Shown in pieces: positions 1-6,828 of a stretch of DNA of 12,527 nucleotides (its first letter is position 1; every line of letters begins with the position of its first letter). Under the pieces are notes generated by a model that was given only the letters and a program-made list of their open reading frames with translations, was not told where the DNA came from and made no database searches. Source of the stretch: Dehalococcoidia bacterium. Lineage in GTDB: Bacteria > Chloroflexota > Dehalococcoidia > Dehalococcoidales > Fen-1064. The stretch is from positions 202-12,728 of the forward strand of contig PMBW01000165.1 in NCBI GenBank assembly GCA_003153075.1, in the 5' to 3' direction. A program made the translations under genes and the position numbers.

Positions 1-44
1 CCCGCCGCGGGCTCTTGCCCGGTGTAACCGATAATACCGCACAT
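1..44 (-). CDS. glmS: Glutamine--fructose-6-phosphate aminotransferase, N-terminus only (partial)
   Basis: Reading the minus strand from 44 to 1 gives ATG followed by 13 full codons, MCGIIGYTGQEPAA, and then runs off the window. M-C-G-I-(V/I)-G-Y-x-G is the signature N-terminus of GlmS, which makes glucosamine-6-phosphate from fructose-6-phosphate and glutamine for cell-wall and amino-sugar synthesis. Cys2 becomes the N-terminal nucleophile of the class II glutaminase domain once Met1 is removed. An AAGGA ribosome-binding site lies about ten bases upstream. Other class II amidotransferases (PurF, AsnB) also begin MCGI, but Gly-Tyr followed by G-x-x-x-A-A favours GlmS. The gene is divergent from the regulator relic to its right. 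Only the extreme N-terminus is visible, so intactness cannot be judged. Confidence 0.8.
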   Translation of the reverse strand, partial: MCGIIGYTGQEPAA

Positions 45-220
45 TATTTACATTCCTTTTGACTTTTTGTTAGAGTCCAGTTCTTTACCGGCACCCATTA
101 CGGTTATGATGCTAAACGCCGATTAATAATAAAGTCCCTTGTTACTATACATCTTGACATATTGCAGAATCATAAATAATCAATGGAAAATGTGACAAAT
201 ATATTACAAAGCAGTATTAA

Positions 221-853
221 CGATTGCAAATTGCTACGATCTTTGATTATTCGGATGAACAACAAGCGGTTCAATTTATTAAAGAAGTTAGTGTTCGTTT
301 GCAGCCTGTTCACGTAGTATTGACCGAAACAAAAAGCTCCACGGTAGATGGTGTATCAGCTACAAGGCTGATCAAAAAGTAATACGCGGATGTGGCTGTT
401 CTGGTGCTGACGGATAATCTTAATGATTCACATGTCATAGATGCCATCCATGCAGGAGCGGGCGGCTACATTTTCCTCAAGGATATGTCCGCAGAAATGT
501 TGCTGCAGAGTGTTCATGGCGTCGTCGATGGTGTGACACAAATGACCACGGCATTGTTGCATACTGCCGTCGAGAGCCTGATTCAAAACGGCCGCAGAAC
601 CCTTGCCGAACGAACTACTGAAACTGCCCATCTGACGGAAAGATAAGTTGACGTATTAAGGCTAATGGGGAACGGGGATTCGAATAAAATAATCGCCGAA
701 ACCCTGGGAATCAACCTGGACACAACCAAGCAGCATGTCCGCAACGTCATCGATAAAATGCAGGCGCGCAGCCGCACTCATGCCTCCATTATAGCGGCTC
801 AAGCGGGCATAGTGGGTAATCCGATTGCTCAGATCTCCCGGCCGCCATCTTAA
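221..853 (+). pseudogene. Decayed LuxR/NarL-family response regulator
   Basis: One frame carries receiver and DNA-binding remnants interrupted by stops. The receiver part includes DGVSATRLIKK, the VAVLVLTDN strand and an AGAGGY...LKD segment. After a linker come LTER, VDVLRLMGNGDSNKIIAETLGI and TTKQHVRNVIDKMQ, a typical LuxR-type helix-turn-helix (about 629-780). TAA at 380-382 falls where homologues have KKEYP, and TAA at 644-646 falls in the conserved LTERE motif. Both are explained by GAA to TAA changes. The acceptor Asp position of VVLMD reads Glu (VVLTE). The first acidic motif of the receiver is missing: the frame is closed by TAA at 218-220, and a possible remnant (NDCKLLR, 219-239) lies in another frame. 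TAA is a genuine stop for other genes here, so readthrough is unlikely. GTG 392 or ATG 665 could still start fragments, but neither would give a complete regulator. No partner histidine kinase is visible. Confidence 0.78.
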
Positions 854-1046
854 ACCTCTATCTGGTGCTTGATAGTAAAATCGTAATTCGTCAGAAAAAT
901 TACATCCCGGATTTTTGCGGTTTGAATTAGCATCAGCAAGGCATTGTATTTTTTAACGCCTTCCCGCACAGGTCGCCACTACTTCAACCCACTTTCCTCC
1001 AGCTTTCTGACCCCGATAAATTTACTAACCCTTTGCCAATGCAACC

Positions 1047-2726
1047 TTAATGCCCCATGCGCTTCTTTAAATCCCGGTCAATCCAGAACCGCGCCGGGTA
1101 GAAAAACAGGAGCTGGGGACTGCTGGCCGCCGAACAAACCGACCCGAATTGGCCGTGATACCCTTTGAGCCATGGTTGGTAAAGTGAATATTGCATCGGT
1201 TGTAACAAGGAGATAGAGTAATGCTGCCGCGCAATACGTTCGTTGGCGTCCCTGAGGATCTGTTTCACTTCAGCTTCGCTGGCAGCAGCAACGGCTTTAG
1301 GCTGGAACGCGTCAAAAACAGGGTCGCTGACCATCAGGTAGTTGGAAGAATACCCCGTGTGTAAGCGACTCAACTGACGGATGGGTTCAAAGGCATGACC
1401 GAACGGAGATACAGGACGCTGCGCCAGCTGGTCGTGCTTGTGGCCGTTCAAAACATAAGCGATCCATTCAGTCGATTCCATCGGGCGGATTTCCATATCA
1501 ATACCGACATCAGCAAAGTACGATTTAATTATGTCCAGTAATTTCATATCGCCGGCTGTATCGGCAACAATGTTAGTTTTAAATCCGTGAGGATAGCCGG
1601 CTTCGGCCAGTAATTTCTTTGCCAGAGCCGGATTGTAAGCATACTCGTCCTTCAAGTCCTGCGGCCATTCGGCATAAGGAAATCCCCAGCCTTTCATGTA
1701 CCTGGAGGTCAAAGTAGAAGGAGTCGGGTCAACGGTACCTCGATAATAGTTTTTCGCCAAACCCGGCAGGTCGACGGCCATTTGCATAGCCTTGCGCACC
1801 CGCAAGTCATTAAACGGCGGACGGTCATTCCTAGGATCGATCGTGGTTGCGGTCTGGTGCAGAGTCAGTTGCAAGATCTCCGGGTTGGTTTTTCTCATTT
1901 CCTGGGCCAGTAACGGTGAAATCTGGTCGGCAACATCGATTCTGCCGGCGCGCATTTCGGCCATGGTTTTTTCCTGATCCGGGATTATCCTGAGGTTGAT
2001 TTTTTCGATGTAAGGGATCTTGTTTTGGGGGTACCGCTCATCATGTCCCCAGTAGTTGGGATTCTTCAACAAGGTCGCCGAAGCATCTGACACAAAATCG
2101 GTCAAAATAAAGGGGCCGGTGCCGACGGCGTGATGCCAATCCCGGACATCTCCCCATTTTTTCACCGCTTCAGGGTTCTCGATACACAGCGAGGTCACCA
2201 CATCCATCAGCGCATCTTGGATCAACGCCCGGTTAGGCGTTCTCCATTTAAATACGACGGTGTATTTATCGGCGGCGGTCACCGATTCCAGCTCTTTCAA
2301 GGATACATGATCAGCCCGGGCCAGACTGGGCGCCGTGTACCCGCTGCCGATACCGTATGCCCGGTGAAAGTGGAATACGATGTCATCGGCAACAAATTCC
2401 CTGCCGTTGGCGGGGGGAATATCCTGCCAATGGACGCCCTTGCGTAAATGCACGACAAAGGTATGCGGGTCTGCGAATTCCCAGGTTTCCGCCAGATGAC
2501 CTTTTATCCACTTGTAGGGAGGCTGGTTCCCCGAGTAGTCATATATTGCGGGGTCTAACGTCCAATCGTCTACGAACATTTTTTCCATCCACCCGGTATG
2601 TATCTGGGTCAGGTGATAGCCGAAATATGGGTCTAGATTGACAATTTTCCGGTTAAGACGGATATTCAATTCACCGCCGTACCGCGGTTTACCGAGTTTT
2701 TCCCACCAGGCATTTTGTTTTTCCAT
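1047..2726 (-). CDS. Family-5 ABC solute-binding protein without signal peptide (SBP1)
   Basis: A 559-residue SBP_bac_5 (DppA/OppA-type) protein. Landmarks are the WW...YGGEL start (7-20), LRKGVHWQD (about 94-102), GTGPF (202-206), NPNYWG (222-227), RVRKAMQMAVDL (about 309-320) and a C-terminal RFWID...MGH tail shared with the other two SBPs. Unlike those two, it lacks the signal peptide, lipobox cysteine and Thr/Ser linker: it begins six residues before the WW that opens the mature domain in its paralogues. A good ribosome-binding site (AAAGGAAG, 2731-2738) precedes this ATG, and TAG stops the frame seven codons upstream, so no leader is hidden in frame. It is the last gene of the locus, 46 bp after SBP2. 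Known family members bind peptides, nickel or oligosaccharides; with three GH4 genes nearby a sugar ligand is more likely (inference). As encoded it should stay in the cytoplasm, as a decoy or sensor, or it may be a truncated duplicate. Confidence 0.88.
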   Translation of the reverse strand: MEKQNAWWEKLGKPRYGGELNIRLNRKIVNLDPYFGYHLTQIHTGWMEKMFVDDWTLDPAIYDYSGNQPPYKWIKGHLAETWEFADPHTFVVHLRKGVHWQDIPPANGREFVADDIVFHFHRAYGIGSGYTAPSLARADHVSLKELESVTAADKYTVVFKWRTPNRALIQDALMDVVTSLCIENPEAVKKWGDVRDWHHAVGTGPFILTDFVSDASATLLKNPNYWGHDERYPQNKIPYIEKINLRIIPDQEKTMAEMRAGRIDVADQISPLLAQEMRKTNPEILQLTLHQTATTIDPRNDRPPFNDLRVRKAMQMAVDLPGLAKNYYRGTVDPTPSTLTSRYMKGWGFPYAEWPQDLKDEYAYNPALAKKLLAEAGYPHGFKTNIVADTAGDMKLLDIIKSYFADVGIDMEIRPMESTEWIAYVLNGHKHDQLAQRPVSPFGHAFEPIRQLSRLHTGYSSNYLMVSDPVFDAFQPKAVAAASEAEVKQILRDANERIARQHYSISLLQPMQYSLYQPWLKGYHGQFGSVCSAASSPQLLFFYPARFWIDRDLKKRMGH

Positions 2727-2730
2727 ATTA

Positions 2731-2738
2731 CTTCCTTT
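2731..2738 (-). promoter_or_regulatory. Ribosome-binding site fixing the SBP1 start
   Basis: The minus strand reads AAAGGAAG four bases before the ATG at 2726. Because the frame is closed by TAG just upstream, this site shows that the leaderless form is what is translated. Confidence 0.65.
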
Positions 2739-2772
2739 CTGATTCTAACCATGATTCCTGATAAAATCACTT

Positions 2773-4635
2773 CTAATGGTTCATCGAATTTTTCAGATTC
2801 TGGTCTATCCAGAACCGTGATTCATAGAAGAACAGCAGTTGCGGGCCGGAACCCCCGGATATCACAGCATATTGTGCGTTATAACCCTTGATCCACGGCC
2901 AGGACAAGCAGAAGGAATTAGGTTGGAGCAAAGATACAACGTAATGCTGTGGAGTTACATATTTATTTGCATCTGTTAATAACTTCTGCATTTGCTCGGT
3001 ACTCGTGGCCGCAATTGCTTGCGTGTAGAAGGCATTAAAAGTAGGGTCGTTCACCATAGCATTATTACCCGAGGCTCCAGTCTGGAATTTCGAGAACTGT
3101 CTGAGTGGGTTACCGGTTGCGCCAAGCGTTCCTTGTGTACGCATAGCAAATGCATCATTAGCATGGTTAGACATCACAAAAGTGGTGAAGGCGGCAGATA
3201 ACATCGGCCTGATCTCCATATTCACACCGATATTGGCAAAGTAAGACTTGATTATCTGCACTAAATCCATATCTACCGCAGAGTCAACTACCAGGTTAGT
3301 ATTAAAGCCGGTAGGAAAACCTGCCTGCGCCAGAAGCTGTTTGGCGCCGGTCGGGTTATAGGCATACTGGTCTTTCAGGTCTTGCGGCCATTGATCATAT
3401 GGGAATCCCCATCCGGTCAGATAAGCTGAGGTTAACGAGCAAGGCCAGGGATCTGCGGTACCGCCGTAATATGTACTGGCAATTTCCGGCAGGTTTATTG
3501 CCATCTGCAACGCCTGACGAACCCTGATATCTGTAAAAGGCGCCTTGTCATTTCTCGGGTCAAGGCTATAACCGGTCATCGGGGTTGGAATTTGTAATAT
3601 GTCGGGATTCGTTTTTTTCATTTGTTGCGCCATCTGAAATTGGATTCCTTCCAGGATGTCTATCTTGGCAGTGCGCATCGCAGCCATTGCGGTTGCGGGG
3701 TCGGGGATTATGAGTAATACGAGTTTGTTTATATATGGAAGCTGGTTCTGTGGATAGCGTTCGTCATGCCCCCAGTAATTAGGATTTCTGACCATGGTTG
3801 CTGAACTGCCGTCAACAAAATCACTCAAAATAAAAGGTCCCGTGCCGATGGCATGATGCCAATCGTTGACGTCTCCCCACAGCTTGACGGCATCGGAGTT
3901 TTCGATGGAAGGCGAGGCGCCTGGAGCCTGCAGATTCTCTGTTACGAACTCCGGATTGGGTGTATTCCATTTCATAACGACTGTATATTTATCGGTGGCC
4001 GTTACCGACGCTAATTGTTGATAAGCAGCAACGGCTCCCCAATAAGGCGCGGGCTTCGTAAAGCCGCCGCCTAACCCCAGCATGCGGTTAAAGTGAAATA
4101 CTATATCGTCAGCAGTGAACTCGCGGCCATTTGCCGGCGTGATATTTTGCCAGATAACTCCTTTGCGTACGTGCAAAACAAAAATGCCCGGAGTCGTAAA
4201 TTCCCAATTCTCTACCAATTGCCCGCCTGCCTGGGCGTTAGACCAGAAGCTCAAACGATAGTTTTGTACTTTCGGGTCCATCGTCCATTGCGGCGCAAAT
4301 ATTTGTTCCATCCAGCCGGTATATACTTGCGGCAGCGCCTCACCTTGATAGGGGTCAAAGTATAAAATATTCTTACTGATTTGCAACGTCATGGTACCGC
4401 CATATTGAGGGATACCAAGACTGTCCCACCAATGGCCCGTAGTAGTTGATGTTGATGTTATTACCGGCTTACTGGTGGATGTTGTCGAAACGGCGGTTGT
4501 AGAGATAACAGTGGATTTTGTTGCAACCTGCGTCTGTGTAGTAGTCGATACAGGTGTCGATGTCGAGCAAGAGGCGTAAAGCATTGATGACATGATCAAA
4601 ACAATTAATATTGTCCGGATAATTCCTCTTTTCAT
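2773..4635 (-). CDS. Family-5 ABC solute-binding lipoprotein (SBP2)
   Basis: A 620-residue extracytoplasmic solute receptor for an ABC importer. I start it at ATG 4635 (MKRGIIRT), preceded by AAGGAGG at 4641-4647. The open frame extends 38 codons upstream, but that stretch overlaps a promoter and would bury the signal peptide. The N-terminus has MKRG, a hydrophobic stretch and LYASC, a slightly atypical lipobox with Tyr at -3; Cys23 would carry the lipid. A Thr/Ser-rich linker (about 24-68) leads to WWDS (69-72) and the SBP_bac_5 domain, with LRKGVIWQN, GTGPFIL, NPNYWGHDERYPQ, RVRQALQMAI and the terminal RFWID...NSMNH. The annotation default for this family is peptide or nickel binding, but family-5 proteins of Thermotoga bind oligosaccharides and the GH4 context favours a glycoside (inference). 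It has its own promoter. No permease or ATPase is adjacent. Confidence 0.92.
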   Translation of the reverse strand: MKRGIIRTILIVLIMSSMLYASCSTSTPVSTTTQTQVATKSTVISTTAVSTTSTSKPVITSTSTTTGHWWDSLGIPQYGGTMTLQISKNILYFDPYQGEALPQVYTGWMEQIFAPQWTMDPKVQNYRLSFWSNAQAGGQLVENWEFTTPGIFVLHVRKGVIWQNITPANGREFTADDIVFHFNRMLGLGGGFTKPAPYWGAVAAYQQLASVTATDKYTVVMKWNTPNPEFVTENLQAPGASPSIENSDAVKLWGDVNDWHHAIGTGPFILSDFVDGSSATMVRNPNYWGHDERYPQNQLPYINKLVLLIIPDPATAMAAMRTAKIDILEGIQFQMAQQMKKTNPDILQIPTPMTGYSLDPRNDKAPFTDIRVRQALQMAINLPEIASTYYGGTADPWPCSLTSAYLTGWGFPYDQWPQDLKDQYAYNPTGAKQLLAQAGFPTGFNTNLVVDSAVDMDLVQIIKSYFANIGVNMEIRPMLSAAFTTFVMSNHANDAFAMRTQGTLGATGNPLRQFSKFQTGASGNNAMVNDPTFNAFYTQAIAATSTEQMQKLLTDANKYVTPQHYVVSLLQPNSFCLSWPWIKGYNAQYAVISGGSGPQLLFFYESRFWIDQNLKNSMNH

Positions 4636-4640
4636 ACAGG

Positions 4641-4647
4641 CCTCCTT
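4641..4647 (-). promoter_or_regulatory. Ribosome-binding site deciding the SBP2 start
   Basis: AAGGAGG on the minus strand lies five bases before ATG 4635. It selects the MKRG start over the longer open frame beginning at 4749. Confidence 0.75.
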
Positions 4648-4720
4648 ATCGGTACTTATCCAATACGTATTCATAATAATATATATTATGATATTCGTTA
4701 GCAAATCAAAATTAACTGGT

Positions 4721-4749
4721 AGTGTAACATCGGGATTAAGTATTGTCAA
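4721..4749 (-). promoter_or_regulatory. Sigma70-type promoter of SBP2
   Basis: The minus strand has a perfect -35 TTGACA (4744-4749), a 17-bp spacer and a -10 TACACT (4721-4726, four of six consensus bases). Transcription should start near 4714, giving a leader of about 80 bases. The -35 overlaps a perfect 10-bp palindrome, AAACCGGTTT (4748-4757), a plausible operator. A second ACCAGTT lies just downstream of the -10. No transcript data are available. Confidence 0.65.
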
Positions 4750-4817
4750 ACCGGTTTCAATGAGATAACTATCAGGATCAGTATCAAATAGTAATTACCT
4801 GAATAAACGCCGGCTTT

Positions 4818-5210
4818 TTAATTCGCCTCGGAGATCTCGATCATAGTATTTTCCGGCGCCAGGATGAAAGCAACGTGATGCCCGGGCCGCACCTCGGTCA
4901 CGTCCTGTATAATGGTAGCCCCTTCAATAACCGCCCGTTTTACCACCGTCCTGATATCATCAACCCTCACGCCCAAATGCTCCAGCCCGAAATGCTTGTG
5001 CGGATTAACAGACGGGTCGCGCTTATCCGGAGAATCCGGGGCCATGATCGCCAGCCTCATTCCTCCCAGATCGACCGAAACCGAAGGAGCTCTGTTCGGC
5101 AGCGTGCCGGTGCGGGTTATCTTGGCATCGAATGTATTCGTATAAAATGCCGCCAGTTTCATTGGATCAGGAGTGACGATATGAATGTGCTCTAGCCGAA
5201 CTGTTACCAT
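4818..5210 (-). CDS. VOC-fold (glyoxalase/bleomycin-resistance-like) protein
   Basis: A 130-residue vicinal-oxygen-chelate protein with two beta-alpha-beta-beta-beta modules. The first begins LEHIHIVTPDP (about 6-16), the second GLEHLGVRVDD (about 75-85). By family pattern the likely metal ligands are His8, His78 and Glu125 (in MIEISE). I cannot place a fourth ligand securely. VOC proteins of this size include lactoylglutathione lyase, methylmalonyl-CoA epimerase, dioxygenases and antibiotic-binding proteins; none can be chosen from sequence alone. ATG 5210 is preceded by GAGGTGG, and a perfect -10 lies further upstream. A strong hairpin separates it from GH4-A, so it is probably not co-transcribed with the GH4 genes by default. 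Its place between sugar genes suggests handling of a reactive carbonyl or sugar-breakdown intermediate, but that is only inference. Confidence 0.85.
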   Translation of the reverse strand: MVTVRLEHIHIVTPDPMKLAAFYTNTFDAKITRTGTLPNRAPSVSVDLGGMRLAIMAPDSPDKRDPSVNPHKHFGLEHLGVRVDDIRTVVKRAVIEGATIIQDVTEVRPGHHVAFILAPENTMIEISEAN

Positions 5211-5257
5211 ACTCCACCTCTCTAATGTTCTTTTCGGATGTGCCTGTGCTCACGCCC

Positions 5258-5284
5258 ATTATATATCATTCCAACCGAACGCAA
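5258..5284 (-). promoter_or_regulatory. Candidate promoter of the VOC gene
   Basis: A perfect -10 TATAAT (5258-5263, minus) lies 47 bp before the ATG. The best -35 is TTGCGT (5279-5284), with a short 15-bp spacer, so the promoter is probably moderate or activator-dependent. It sits immediately after the hairpin that ends the GH4 block. Confidence 0.5.
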
Positions 5285-5299
5285 TAATTATCCGGTAGC

Positions 5300-5344
5300 A
5301 AAGAAGAGACTGTCCTCAGAACGAGGATCAGTCTCTTCTTTTTT
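5300..5344. terminator. Strong hairpin, bidirectional or plus-strand intrinsic terminator
   Basis: Left arm AAGAAGAGACTG (5301-5312) pairs with CAGTCTCTTCTT (5329-5340). Inside are TCCTC/GAGGA (5313-5317/5323-5327) and a 5-base loop; the only defect is one bulged T at 5328. On the plus strand the stem runs into six consecutive T (5339-5344), the textbook layout. On the minus strand, the direction of the flanking genes, the tail is UUCUUUGC, partly inside the stem. It still plausibly ends the GH4 transcript, about 55 bases past its last stop codon. Confidence 0.75.
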
Positions 5345-5357
5345 ACATTTTTACCGG

Positions 5358-5374
5358 CCGGGTTATATACCCGG
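5358..5374. repeat. Small GC-rich hairpin after GH4-A
   Basis: Perfect 6-bp stem CCGGGT/ACCCGG with loop TATAT. It lies between the GH4-A stop and the larger terminator-like hairpin, so two hairpins stand in tandem at the 3' end of the GH4 message. It may protect the RNA end. Confidence 0.5.
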
Positions 5375-5396
5375 AGGTTTTACATTACGCCGGGGT

Positions 5397-6737
5397 CTAT
5401 TTGAAACCCTTTACGTAATCTTTTTCCCAGGCGAACAGCTCGTTGAACATCGCCTCGGTTTGGTCAATGCTCAGGATCGAGCTGGTTAACGGGTCGAGCA
5501 GAATGGCTTGCAGGAGTTTACTCTTGCTCTTTTCGGCAATAGCCTGGACGGCCAGCAGCTGCTGGTTGACGCTGGTTTGCGTCAAGGCGGCGCATTGCGG
5601 CGGCAGATCGCCGATGTAGCAGGGATGAACGCCTTCTCTGTCTACCAGACAAGGTACTTCGACGCAGCAACCATTGGTCAGGTTGGTAATGATGCCGGTA
5701 TTTTTAACATTCAAGTTGATCCGCCGTTCTACCCCTGTTTCCAGGGAATGAATGACATTAACGGCGAAGATCGTCCATCTGAACTCGCGGGTAAGTTCGA
5801 ATTGATGGTGGCTGCTGAGTTCCTGTTTGATCTTGGCTTCAGTAGCCATTCTTCGGGCGCCCATATGCTTCGCCAATGCGACGAAGTCATCCAACCGGTA
5901 ATGTTTGAATAATTCCGGTGTCCTGGCAAAGTAGGGCAGGTATTCCGGGATGTGCCCACCGCTGCCGTTGGTGAAATATCCGAACCGTTTAAACATCTCG
6001 ACCTCGACGACGTCTACGCCGACCAGATAGCCTTTTTCGTCATCGTACTTGATCCCGACATCGGGACCATTATACATGCCTTCGCCCTTGAATTTTTCTT
6101 TCAGCAGCGGATAAGCATCCTTTCCCTTCCATTTGAATTGCAGGTACCATGAGAAGTGGTTGATGCCCGCGCACCAGTATGAACATTCTTCAAACGGGAT
6201 ATTCAGCCGGGTGGCCAGATGGAAAGCGCCGCCACGGGCGTTGGGGCAGATGCCGACATTCTTGATCTTGGTGTAGTCATTCAGCGACCAGCAGATGATC
6301 GCCTGCGGATTTGAATAGTTTAACAGCCAGGCGTTGGGGCAGATTTCTTCCATATCATGGGCAATATCTACGATCGCCTGCGCATGGCGGTTACCGTACA
6401 TGATACCGTTCGGGCCGACCGTATCATCCCAAGGAAGCCCGTACTTTTCCGTGATCTTTTGCCCGTCCAGACGCGATTTCCCCACCGCGATAGCGACGAT
6501 AACGTAATCAGCGCCTTCCAGCGCTTTACGGCGGTCGGTAGTAGCCAATACCTTCGTATTAAAGCCGTTTTGCTTGACCAGTTCCCTGGTGAAATCCGCG
6601 GTCAGTTCCAATCGTTCTTTATCGATGTCCATGAGCGAGATAGTGGAATCTCGAAGTTCAGGATACAGCAGAACGTCCGTAATTATCCCTTTTGAGAAAT
6701 TACGGCTTCCAGCTCCAATCAACACAATCTTTGCCAT
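5397..6737 (-). CDS. Glycoside hydrolase family 4 protein, C-P-N motif variant (GH4-A)
   Basis: A 446-residue GH4 enzyme; the family averages about 450. The N-terminal Rossmann motif IGAGS (7-11) and Asp37 (LMDID) bind NAD. NYSNP (140-144) and GINH (191-194) are family hallmarks, and His194 should ligate the divalent metal together with Cys164. GH4 enzymes oxidise C3 of the sugar with NAD, eliminate the aglycone and re-reduce it; they are cytoplasmic. The metal-motif cysteine lies in CPNAR (164-168), whereas classical groups have CHE/CHS (alpha-glucosidase/galactosidase), CNxP (6-phospho-beta-glucosidase) or CDxP (6-phospho-alpha-glucosidase). Substrate is therefore unassigned. The C-terminal half has VEVPCLVD, GDLPPQCAAL and LDPLTS, as in the AglA/MelA branch. 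ATG 6737 follows an AAGGAGA site. It is a close paralogue of GH4-B, 91 bp upstream in transcription order, and is last in the GH4 block. Confidence 0.9.
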   Translation of the reverse strand: MAKIVLIGAGSRNFSKGIITDVLLYPELRDSTISLMDIDKERLELTADFTRELVKQNGFNTKVLATTDRRKALEGADYVIVAIAVGKSRLDGQKITEKYGLPWDDTVGPNGIMYGNRHAQAIVDIAHDMEEICPNAWLLNYSNPQAIICWSLNDYTKIKNVGICPNARGGAFHLATRLNIPFEECSYWCAGINHFSWYLQFKWKGKDAYPLLKEKFKGEGMYNGPDVGIKYDDEKGYLVGVDVVEVEMFKRFGYFTNGSGGHIPEYLPYFARTPELFKHYRLDDFVALAKHMGARRMATEAKIKQELSSHHQFELTREFRWTIFAVNVIHSLETGVERRINLNVKNTGIITNLTNGCCVEVPCLVDREGVHPCYIGDLPPQCAALTQTSVNQQLLAVQAIAEKSKSKLLQAILLDPLTSSILSIDQTEAMFNELFAWEKDYVKGFK

Positions 6738-6765
6738 ACAAAATCTCCTTTTCTAATTATTTATA

Positions 6766-6796
6766 ATTTATTAATAAATAGCGCTTACTATTTATT
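6766..6796. repeat. Overlapping AT-rich palindromes upstream of GH4-A
   Basis: ATTTATTAATAAAT (6766-6779) is a perfect 14-bp palindrome. Its right arm is reused in a second inverted repeat, AATAAATAG (6773-6781), loop CGCTTA, CTATTTATT (6788-6796). The two dyads are centred 12 bp apart and cannot both form in RNA. The element lies in the GH4-B/GH4-A gap, about 30 bp before the GH4-A start, where an operator or a switching mRNA hairpin would be placed. Confidence 0.55.
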
Positions 6797-6828
6797 CACT
6801 TCCGAAGGGATATCAGCCTCCCCCGGCT

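Noticed and set aside
154..180. Promoter TTGACA with AATAAT for the regulator relic
   Set aside because: The -35 is perfect, but the 15-bp spacing to AATAAT is short and no intact gene follows; kept only as a possibility.
45..182. glmS ribozyme or another riboswitch in the glmS leader
   Set aside because: I searched the leader by eye for a catalytic glmS core or long pairing arms and saw neither.
940..970. Terminator after SBP1 (AAGGC...GCCTT)
   Set aside because: The stem is only five pairs around a long loop with no U-tract on the minus strand.
944..1168. Plus-strand open frame of 74 codons
   Set aside because: No recognisable motif and no clear ribosome-binding site; it overlaps the end of SBP1 in antisense.
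4636..4749. N-terminal extension of SBP2 by 38 codons
   Set aside because: It covers the promoter and leader, has no ribosome-binding site, and would place the signal peptide internally; ATG 4635 has an ideal AAGGAGG.
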